This document shows, one piece after another, positions 51,474-58,193 of a stretch of DNA of 64,000 nt (position 1 is its first letter; every line of letters starts with the position of its first letter). The DNA comes from Candidatus Gastranaerophilales bacterium. Its GTDB lineage: Bacteria; Cyanobacteriota; Vampirovibrionia; Gastranaerophilales; Gastranaerophilaceae. A program made the position numbers and the translations under genes. The DNA is taken from contig CALUXX010000002.1 in the NCBI GenBank assembly GCA_944324845.1, positions 292,496 to 356,495 of the forward strand, read 5' to 3'. The notes below the pieces were generated by a model. That model made no database searches, had not been told where the DNA came from, and was given only the letters and a program-made list of their open reading frames with translations.

Positions 51474-51701
51474 ATGGCAAGACAAGAAGATAAAAAGAAA
51501 CGTAAAAACTGCAGTCTTTGTGCAGATAAAGTTGAATCTATCGATTACAAAGATGCTGCTAAGTTAAAAAGATACTTAACAGAAGCAGGAAAGATTATTC
51601 CTAGAAGAATAACAGGTAATTGTGCAGAACACCAAAGAATGATTGCTAGAGCAATCAAAAAAGCTAGAGAAGCTGCAATTATTAGTTATACTTTTGACTA
51701 A
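51474..51701 (+). CDS. rpsR: 30S ribosomal protein bS18
   Basis: 75 aa. The CSLC start region (a Cys-containing bS18 variant), [26 protein letters not shown] and the C-terminal [16 protein letters not shown] are diagnostic. It is the third gene of the bS6 operon, and a terminator follows. Confidence 0.97.
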   Translation: MARQEDKKKRKNCSLCADKVESIDYKDAAKLKRYLTEAGKIIPRRITGNCAEHQRMIARAIKKAREAAIISYTFD

Positions 51702-51715
51702 TCAAAGTATTTATA

Positions 51716-51758
51716 AAAAGAACTCTTGCTCTTTAGGGGTAAGGGTTCTTTTTTTTTG
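51716..51758 (+). terminator. Rho-independent terminator of the rpsF operon
   Basis: AGAACTCTT pairs with AAGGGTTCT (one G-T wobble), loop about 13 bases, then T9. Confidence 0.85.
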
Positions 51759-51808
51759 TTCTATAATTGAGAGAGATATTTTATAATTATATGTTTAGAG
51801 GGTTATTT

Positions 51809-52594
51809 ATGGATGATAAATTGTTACAATTATTAGATAAGTATAAGGCTTTTCCACAAGTTAAGGCTATTGCTATTGGAGGTTCATCTGCGGCTAAAAC
51901 TTTAGATGAGGCTTCTGATATTGATGTTTATGTGTTTGTTTCAAAAGATATTGATATTTCTTGTCGAAAGAAAATAGTAGAAGAGGTTTCGTCAAAGTAT
52001 GAAGTAGGTGGAGAGTATTTTGGAGCAGGAGATGAATTTTTAGTTGATGATATTGGAGTTCAGCTGGATGTAATGTATTGGAATTGTAATTGGTTTGAGG
52101 GGATTGTTGATAGTGTATGGAATAAATATTATCCTTCTAACGGTTATACTACTTGCTTTTTATATACATTAAGTGTTTTTGATATTGTTTATGATCCTGA
52201 TAATTGGCTGAAGAATTTGCAAAAATCTATTAAAACGGCGTATCCTTCTGAATTAAAAGAAAATATTATAAAGCGTAATATGATGTTAATGTATGATAAG
52301 CCTTTTGCGTCTTATTATGAGCAGATTAAAAAAGCTATAAAAAGAGATGATTTGAATAGCTTAAACCATAGGATTTCTGCCTTTATGGCAAGCTATTTTG
52401 ATGTGATTTTTGCTTTAAATTCAATGCTTCATCCAGGGGAAAAAAGACTGTTAAAATATTCTATTGATAATTGTAAAATATTGCCTGTTGATTACGAATT
52501 GAATATCAATAAACTCTTCAATTCAAAAGGAAATGAAGTTGTTGAGGTCTTAGAAATTATGGTTAAAAACCTAAAATCCTTGTTAAAGGTTTAA
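51809..52594 (+). CDS. Nucleotidyltransferase-fold protein (DUF4037-like)
   Basis: 261 aa from the ATG at 51809 (AGAGGG upstream; the longer frame from 51767 has no such site). The minimal nucleotidyltransferase motif is at residues about 25-45: GGSSAAKTLDEASDIDVYVFV, i.e. GGS plus D-x-D, with a further acidic residue in VQLDVMYW. The C-terminal half is helical and resembles the DUF4037 group. The likely role is transfer of AMP or another nucleotide to an unknown acceptor. It converges on and overlaps the 52591 gene by 4 bases at the stops. Confidence 0.82.
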   Translation: MDDKLLQLLDKYKAFPQVKAIAIGGSSAAKTLDEASDIDVYVFVSKDIDISCRKKIVEEVSSKYEVGGEYFGAGDEFLVDDIGVQLDVMYWNCNWFEGIVDSVWNKYYPSNGYTTCFLYTLSVFDIVYDPDNWLKNLQKSIKTAYPSELKENIIKRNMMLMYDKPFASYYEQIKKAIKRDDLNSLNHRISAFMASYFDVIFALNSMLHPGEKRLLKYSIDNCKILPVDYELNINKLFNSKGNEVVEVLEIMVKNLKSLLKV

Positions 52595-52935
52595 TTGCTT
52601 TGTATATTTAGGTGCTTAATTACTTTTTTCTCGTTGTTGGCAATTATATCGGTAGATCTTCTTTTGTGCTGTAATGGAATTGATATGCTAAGAGATTTAT
52701 TTTTAAAGAAGTTATTTAGAATTTGATTTCTTTTGTTGTTTTCGTTTTGGTAAACAAACTGGTCAGAGTTTATTTTATCAAGATTTTTAGTTTGTTCGCA
52801 ATAGTCTTTTTCGAAACTGTTAATCGTAACGATAGAAACTTCTGCGCTGATAGCTTTTTGTGGGGTGATTGCCAAAAACGCTGCAAAAATTGCTGCAACT
52901 GCTAATCCTAGTTTCGTATATGATTTTTTATACAT
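52591..52935 (-). CDS. Small exported protein, unknown
   Basis: 114 aa. A signal peptide (about 1-29, ending KAISA) is followed by a polar mature domain rich in Asn, Lys and Gln, with NSFEKDYCEQTKNL and a basic PLQHKRRST segment. The single Cys in the mature part could be modified. No family recognised. It is convergent with the nucleotidyltransferase gene. Confidence 0.65.
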   Translation of the reverse strand: MYKKSYTKLGLAVAAIFAAFLAITPQKAISAEVSIVTINSFEKDYCEQTKNLDKINSDQFVYQNENNKRNQILNNFFKNKSLSISIPLQHKRRSTDIIANNEKKVIKHLNIQSN

Positions 52936-53126
52936 AAAGCCACTCTATTCTTATACTTCCTTATTATATTAACTTATAATTTAGTCAGTGTAAAGTTGTG
53001 TATGTCTTTTGATCTGAAAATATCTATTAGGTAGAATTTTAAATCCCTTTTATTTCAAGTAATTCGGTCTGTTTATAAAAAATATAACAAATTGTAACAA
53101 ATATATACTAATTCAATACTTTTTAC

Positions 53127-53159
53127 GCAATTTTTAAATACGAAAATACTTTATATAAA
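53127..53159 (+). promoter_or_regulatory. GCAA-N17-ACTTTATATAA promoter-like element
   Basis: GCAATTTT at 53127 and ACTTTATATAA at 53148, then ATGTAAGGG. It is upstream of the 57-aa gene. A TGTAACA motif lies 37 bases further upstream. Confidence 0.62.
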
Positions 53160-53203
53160 TGTAAGGGAAATGAATAAAAAGAAATCTCAAAGGGGGAATA
53201 TAT

Positions 53204-53377
53204 ATGAGAAAAAGTAACTATGAATTTATTACACTTAATGCCTATATCGATAACTTAGATGACAGAAACGTAATTTCATTAAACGATAAATCAATCGAAT
53301 TAGAAGTAGAAAAATACTTATCAAAATTGAAAAAGTTTGAATCTGATGCTAACACATTAGAATACTTAGTTGGCTAA
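53204..53377 (+). CDS. Small protein, 57 aa, unknown
   Basis: 57-residue ORF: MRKSNYEFITLNAYIDNLDD ... ending EYLVG. Soluble, charged, probably two helices, no cysteines. An AAAGGGGGA ribosome-binding site, a GCAA-N17 promoter element and a stable terminator at 53410 bracket it, so it looks like a complete gene. No family recognised. Confidence 0.65.
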   Translation: MRKSNYEFITLNAYIDNLDDRNVISLNDKSIELEVEKYLSKLKKFESDANTLEYLVG

Positions 53378-53409
53378 TCAAATAAGTTTGAATAGGTAAG
53401 AAAATAGAG

Positions 53410-53446
53410 AAAAAGGGGTTTTGGACTAATGCAAAGCCTCTTTTTA
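53410..53446 (+). terminator. Terminator after the 57-aa gene
   Basis: AAAAAGGGGTTTTG pairs over about 14 positions with CAAAGCCTCTTTTT (two G-T wobbles), followed by a T run. Confidence 0.75.
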
Positions 53447-53556
53447 TGTTTAGATAAATTTAATCTATAATCCGTAAAAATGAATGGTTGTGTTCATAAA
53501 AAATCAAATAAAGGTAGTAGTCTAAACGTATTATGTAAATTTTTGTTAAAAAAGAA

Positions 53557-53595
53557 TCAACCATGCGGCGAAAGCATGATGTAGAGCATGATTGA
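53557..53595 (+). promoter_or_regulatory. Candidate RNA switch or structured leader
   Basis: TCAACCATGC can pair with the nearby GCATG (53574-53578) across a 7-base loop, or over ten positions (one wobble) with GCATGATTGA (53586-53595). The two pairings are mutually exclusive. It lies about 145 bases before the response-regulator ATG. Confidence 0.4.
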
Positions 53596-53739
53596 GTAAA
53601 TTTCTAAATCTTTAGATTTAGATAAATCCTTCAATCTTTAAAATTTAATTAATCAATCAGTGCATGGATTTAAAAACCCATCAAAAATATTAGTATAGAG
53701 AGTGTAGAGAGCGTACAAAACATTTTCGGGGGAATAGAG

Positions 53740-54456
53740 ATGAGAGATTTTAACAAAAAACTAAAAGTTGTATTGATAGATGACAATGCTAATCATTTAA
53801 GAGGGATTAAGGAATTGATAACTCTTGAAAGTTGCTATGAAGTTGTCGGAGCTACAACAAGTGCAAATCTCGGTATTAATTTGGTAAAAAAACATCATCC
53901 TGATATTGTTTTGATGGATATTAATATGCCGGAAAAGGATGGATTGCAAGCAATTCAAGCGATTAATAAATTAAATCTCTCAACAAAGATTGTTGTATTA
54001 AGTGGTTATGATGATTCAGAATTGATATATAGAGCGATGAAATTAGGTGCAAGAGGTTATGTATTGAAAACTATGGCATCTGTAAAATTAATAAACGCAA
54101 TTGAAGAAGTTGCAATGGGTAAAATCTATCTACCTGCAATTTTATCAACTCGTTTCTTTGAATATTTCCAAGCATTCTCAAAAGAAGAAGAAAAGATGAT
54201 GGGTTCAGAAAACTTATTGAACAGTCTAACCTCAAGAGAAGTTGAAGTTTTAGAATTATTAACCGAAGGTATTAACTACAAGAGTATTGCAGGAAAGCTA
54301 ATTATATCAGAAACTACAGTTAAGACTCACGTTAATAATATTTTCCAAAAATTACAAGTTAACGATAGAACGAATGCTGTATTATACGCATTAACTCACG
54401 GGTTTAAACAAAAGAATTCAGGTGTTGGTGCAAAATCTGCGATGATGTCGGTATAA
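53740..54456 (+). CDS. NarL/FixJ-type response regulator
   Basis: 238 aa. The receiver domain spans about 8-125 with acidic DD at the start (VLIDDNANH), the phospho-acceptor in VLMDINMPEKDG and Lys in YVLKT. A linker follows, then a LuxR-type DNA-binding domain (about 158-222, LTSREVEVLELLTEGINYKSIA ... TVKTHVNNIFQKLQV). It is paired with the histidine kinase at 54533, with a terminator between them. The C-terminal 16 residues are an unstructured Gly/Ala/Met tail. Confidence 0.95.
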   Translation: MRDFNKKLKVVLIDDNANHLRGIKELITLESCYEVVGATTSANLGINLVKKHHPDIVLMDINMPEKDGLQAIQAINKLNLSTKIVVLSGYDDSELIYRAMKLGARGYVLKTMASVKLINAIEEVAMGKIYLPAILSTRFFEYFQAFSKEEEKMMGSENLLNSLTSREVEVLELLTEGINYKSIAGKLIISETTVKTHVNNIFQKLQVNDRTNAVLYALTHGFKQKNSGVGAKSAMMSV

Positions 54457-54474
54457 CGTTTATAACAGGTTTTT

Positions 54475-54513
54475 AATAAAGGGTTCGTTAATGATACCGA
54501 ACCCTTTATTTTT
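54475..54513 (+). terminator. Terminator between the response regulator and kinase genes
   Basis: AATAAAGGGTTCG / CGAACCCTTTATT with a 10-base loop and T5 beyond it. It would limit read-through into the kinase gene. Confidence 0.85.
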
Positions 54514-54532
54514 GGATAATAAAAGAGGTAAA

Positions 54533-55210
54533 ATGAATAAGTTAGAAATTACACCTGATATATCGGGACAAATAAGTTGTGTATCTCACGAGATAAGAAA
54601 TCATTTATCAGTATGTGATATGTACACTCAAATAATAAAGAAAAATCTTGAAAAGTCAGGAATAGATAATCCATCAATCGACAATGCATTAGATTGCATT
54701 CAACAGTCAATAAAGATTATTGAATCTAATCTTTTGGATTTAAAGTCTTTGAAGCGTAATAATTTTAAGATTGTTGATTTTGAAAAGACAGTAACTTGTG
54801 CAGTAGAATTGTCAAAAGCGTATGTTATAGATAAAGAAATTGAAATTAATTTATTCGTTAAAAATACTGCATTGATAAATGTTGACGAAAGTCGATTTCT
54901 TTCAGTTCTTGTAAATATTATAAAAAATGCAATAGAGGCAATTCAATTAAAAGGTGAAATAGAAGTTCTTGCGGAAATTAAAAATGATATAGGTATTATA
55001 AAAATATCAAATGATGGCAAACCTATTCCTAAAGAAAAACAATCAAAACTTTTTGAGCAAGGATATACTACAAAAGATACAGGTTGTGGTTTAGGTTTAT
55101 GGATATGTAAAAAGTATTTAGAAGAGCAAAATTCGGAATTATCCTTGCTAAGATCGACTAAAAAACAAACTACATTTGAAATAACTGTTCCTGTCTATGC
55201 GGCAAATTAG
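54533..55210 (+). CDS. Sensor-less histidine kinase
   Basis: 225 aa from the ATG at 54533 (AGAGGT site; the longer frame starts inside the terminator). The H-box SHEIRNHLS lies near residue 17 and is followed by a dimerisation helix. The ATPase region (about 115-225) has NIIKNAIEA (N-box), ISNDGKPIPKEKQSKLF (G1) and CGLGLWICKKY (G2). There is no sensor domain or membrane helix, so the signal must come through another protein or the cytoplasm. It is the probable partner of the regulator encoded just upstream. Confidence 0.88.
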   Translation: MNKLEITPDISGQISCVSHEIRNHLSVCDMYTQIIKKNLEKSGIDNPSIDNALDCIQQSIKIIESNLLDLKSLKRNNFKIVDFEKTVTCAVELSKAYVIDKEIEINLFVKNTALINVDESRFLSVLVNIIKNAIEAIQLKGEIEVLAEIKNDIGIIKISNDGKPIPKEKQSKLFEQGYTTKDTGCGLGLWICKKYLEEQNSELSLLRSTKKQTTFEITVPVYAAN

Positions 55211-55229
55211 GTTGATTACATTTGTGTAA

Positions 55230-55259
55230 TTGTTTTTAAGCCTTAATATTTCTTATAAT
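55230..55259 (+). promoter_or_regulatory. Sigma-70-type promoter for the glycan operon
   Basis: TTGTTT (55230), 18-base spacer, TATAAT (55254), about 60 bases before the 55320 ATG. Confidence 0.55.
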
Positions 55260-55319
55260 ACGTCTGATTGTTAATCCTTTTAAATTATAATATTTAAAGG
55301 GATGAAAGGGCTAATTTTA

Positions 55320-57146
55320 ATGAGCGGAAATGAAAAAGATTTTCCTGTTGATATTGTATATTTATGGTGTGATGCTTCAGATGAAGCTTGGTCACAAAAG
55401 AAAAATCTCGAACTTGCCAAGTTTTCTAATAATATAGATTGTGATGCCAAGGATGATTGCAGATTTATAAGTAATGATGAATTAAAATATTCACTTCGTT
55501 CATTAGAGAAATATGCACCTTGGATAAATAATATATTTATTGTAACTGATAATCAAGTTCCAAAATGGTTAGATACTTCCAACCCTAAAATAAAACTAAT
55601 CAATCATTCTGAAATTTTACCTGTCGAGGCTTTGCCGACTTTTAATGCCAGTGCTATAGAAACTTCGCTTCATAAAATCCCGAATTTAAGTGAACATTTT
55701 TTATTTGCAAATGATGATATGTTTTTCGCAAATCCCGTAGATAAGAACTTTTTTTATGATGAAAAAGGCAATCCTATTTTCAGATTTTCAAAACGCAAAA
55801 TAATAAATAAAAAATATCGACATCTTTTTGGATATATGGTTTCATCTGCATATAGGCTTGTGAAAGATAATATTGGAGAAACTTTTGCTCATTTCCCTCA
55901 TCATAATATTGATGCTTATAAAAAAAGTACAATAGAAGAATGCGTTGCAAAGTTTAAAGATGGGTTTGATAAAACGGTAATGCAAAAATTTAGGCAAAAG
56001 GATTGTATTCAGCGTTCTATTTTTGGGTATTATTCACTTGCAAAAGGTCAAGGGGCTTCAAAAGTTGTTGATGGATTTTTCCAAAGAATTCATTCTTGTA
56101 TTTCAAAGACTAATTTAGATTCGCTCCAAATCCCGCTTTTAAAAAAGAAATTTTATTTGTTAAATAAATATAAGCCTATATTGTTTTGTGTAAATGATAG
56201 TATTCAAACAACTAATTCGGATAGATTAGCGTTAAGATTTTTCTTAGAGAAAAAGTTTCCGCAACCTTCTAAGTTTGAATTAGCTAATGAAAATTCTGCT
56301 GATATTTTAGTTTGTTATCACAAACCTTTTGATATGATAAGGAACGAAATTTTAAAACCGATTCAAGTTGGCGCATCACTTACTGAAAAAGATTTGGGGA
56401 TTTTAAAAGACAGTACAGGTGATAATATTTCAAGTCAAAACAGGTATTATTCAGAATTAACGGCTCTATATTGGCTTTGGAAAAATTCGGATGCCAATTA
56501 TAAGGGGCTTGTTCATTATAGGAGGTTTTTTGATTTCAACGGTGGAAACTGTAGATGGATAGATAAAATTCCTCAAAATTATGAGGAAGAATTTTGTTTA
56601 AAGAAACCATATTTAGAACATATTTTTTCTAATTATGATATAATTTTACCTATGAAAAGGGTTATTCCCAAATTCAAATCGATTTATGAACATTATAGAC
56701 GCAAACATTTTATTTCGGATTTGGATAAAGTGTTAGAAATTATAAAACAAAAAAATTCAAAAATGTATGATATAGCATTAAAAGTTATGAAAAATACAAA
56801 TGAAATTTATTTATACAATATGCTTGTGACTAAAAAAGAGATTTTTGATGAATATGCAAAATGGTTATTTGAGATACTTTTTGAATTAGAAAAAGATATT
56901 CAATCTGATGTTGAAGCTCGCAATGATTATCAAAAGAGAGTTTACGGTTTTTTGTCAGAAAGATTATTTACTGTATATGTTGAGTATTTAAAACAAAAAG
57001 GTATGAAAATTATTGAATTACCGGTAGTCTATTGTGAAACTAATAAAAAGCGATTTAGAATATTTCAAATTCGAACGATGATATATCGGCTATTAGTGAA
57101 GATTGGTATAAGAAAACCTCATTGGAGGGAACAGTATGGAGTATAA
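55320..57146 (+). CDS. Stealth-family phosphotransferase fused to DUF4422 glycosyltransferase-like domain
   Basis: 608 aa from the ATG at 55320 (AAAGGG upstream; the ATG at 55302 is poorly spaced). Residues 1-325 hold the Stealth conserved regions: CR1 VDIVYLWCDASD, CR2 SLEKYAPWINNIFIVTDNQVP and FLFANDDMFF, CR3 AHFPHHNIDAYKK, CR4 CVNDSIQTTN. These enzymes transfer sugar-phosphate units onto capsule or glycan chains. Residues about 335-570 are DUF4422, with DILVCYHKPFD and the hallmark GLVHYRRFFDF, a glycosyltransferase-like domain. Fusion of the two suggests one polypeptide building a phosphodiester-linked surface glycan. Confidence 0.9.
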   Translation: MSGNEKDFPVDIVYLWCDASDEAWSQKKNLELAKFSNNIDCDAKDDCRFISNDELKYSLRSLEKYAPWINNIFIVTDNQVPKWLDTSNPKIKLINHSEILPVEALPTFNASAIETSLHKIPNLSEHFLFANDDMFFANPVDKNFFYDEKGNPIFRFSKRKIINKKYRHLFGYMVSSAYRLVKDNIGETFAHFPHHNIDAYKKSTIEECVAKFKDGFDKTVMQKFRQKDCIQRSIFGYYSLAKGQGASKVVDGFFQRIHSCISKTNLDSLQIPLLKKKFYLLNKYKPILFCVNDSIQTTNSDRLALRFFLEKKFPQPSKFELANENSADILVCYHKPFDMIRNEILKPIQVGASLTEKDLGILKDSTGDNISSQNRYYSELTALYWLWKNSDANYKGLVHYRRFFDFNGGNCRWIDKIPQNYEEEFCLKKPYLEHIFSNYDIILPMKRVIPKFKSIYEHYRRKHFISDLDKVLEIIKQKNSKMYDIALKVMKNTNEIYLYNMLVTKKEIFDEYAKWLFEILFELEKDIQSDVEARNDYQKRVYGFLSERLFTVYVEYLKQKGMKIIELPVVYCETNKKRFRIFQIRTMIYRLLVKIGIRKPHWREQYGV

Positions 57147-57171
57147 TATGCTAAATCAAAAGGAAGATAAG

Positions 57172-58191
57172 ATGAACATTTTAGTAACAGGCGGAGCCGG
57201 TTATATTGGAAGTCACAATGTAATAGCATTATTAGATGCCGGATATAACGTTATTATATTTGATAACTTAGAGTTAGGACATATTGAAACTGTAGAAACT
57301 TTGAAAAATATAAAATCGGAAGGTTCTGTTATAGATTTTGTAAAAGGAAATTTATTGCTAATTCAGGATATTGAATCAGTTTTTTCAAAGCATAAAATTG
57401 ATGCGATACTTCATTTTGCTGCGTATTCTCAAGTTTCAGAATCAGTGAAAGAACCTCAAAAATATTATTACAATAATGTTTTAGGAACTTTGAATTTATT
57501 AAATGTAGCGATGGATTATGATGTTAAAAAGATAGTATTTTCAAGTACGGCTGCTACATATGGTGAACCTGAGTATGTTCCGATTGATGAAAACCATCCT
57601 CAAAAACCTATCAATACATATGGAAAAACTAAATTAATTATAGAAAATATAATGGATGATTATGATAAGGCATATGGATTAAAATCTGTTAGGTTGAGAT
57701 ATTTTAATGTAGCAGGTGCAGACAGTCAAAATAGAATAGGCGAATGGCATAATCCGGAAACCCATTTAATTCCTAATATTTTAAAATCAGCTTTTGGAAA
57801 TGGAAAAGTCTTTCAAATGTTTGGGACAGATTACGAAACCAAAGATGGTACTTGCGTAAGAGATTATATAAATGTTGAAGATTTGGCAAATGCTCATTTG
57901 TTGGCATTGAAATATTTGTTAGATGGCGGCGAAACAAATTATTTCAATTTAGGAACCAAAGAAGGAAACAGTGTAAAAGAAGTTTTTGATATGTGTGAAA
58001 AAGTTACGGGTAAAAAATTCCCTGTAAAAATTCAACCTCGTAGAGCAGGAGATCCGGCTACTTTAATTGCAGATAATAAAAAAGCGAAAGATGTTTTAGG
58101 CTGGACACCTGTTAGAAATTTAGAAAAAAGTATTCAAACTGCATATCGTTGGGAACAAGAATTATCAAAAAGATTAGCAAATCAGGTATAG
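57172..58191 (+). CDS. galE: UDP-glucose 4-epimerase
   Basis: 339 aa from the ATG at 57172 (AAGGA upstream; the frame is open earlier but those residues do not fit). Rossmann motif TGGAGYIGSH, catalytic SSTAATYG and YGKTK, and RYFNVAGAD are intact. It interconverts UDP-glucose and UDP-galactose, supplying galactose for glycans. It lies 25 bases after the Stealth gene and is followed 2 bases later by an ABC exporter, an apparent surface-polysaccharide operon. Confidence 0.95.
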   Translation: MNILVTGGAGYIGSHNVIALLDAGYNVIIFDNLELGHIETVETLKNIKSEGSVIDFVKGNLLLIQDIESVFSKHKIDAILHFAAYSQVSESVKEPQKYYYNNVLGTLNLLNVAMDYDVKKIVFSSTAATYGEPEYVPIDENHPQKPINTYGKTKLIIENIMDDYDKAYGLKSVRLRYFNVAGADSQNRIGEWHNPETHLIPNILKSAFGNGKVFQMFGTDYETKDGTCVRDYINVEDLANAHLLALKYLLDGGETNYFNLGTKEGNSVKEVFDMCEKVTGKKFPVKIQPRRAGDPATLIADNKKAKDVLGWTPVRNLEKSIQTAYRWEQELSKRLANQV

Positions 58192-58193
58192 GA

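Larger units (their letters stand above)
53378..53739. other. 362-base region: terminator, then possible leader of the response-regulator gene
   Basis: The first 70 bases hold the terminator of the 57-aa gene. The remainder contains no clear ORF but has RNA-structure potential at 53557-53595 (see separate entry) and a small AAATCT / AGATTT hairpin near 53611. A TATAAT-like element occurs near 53465, which would give a leader of over 200 bases. Confidence 0.4.

Noticed and set aside
53425..53445. Fragment ATGCAAAGCCTC resembling part of the cyclic di-GMP-I riboswitch
   Set aside because: It is the right arm of the terminator after the 57-aa gene, and no other riboswitch element is present.
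54491..54533. Longer start for the histidine kinase at 54491
   Set aside because: That start lies inside the terminator hairpin and has no ribosome-binding site; the ATG at 54533 has AGAGGT upstream and begins before the H-box.
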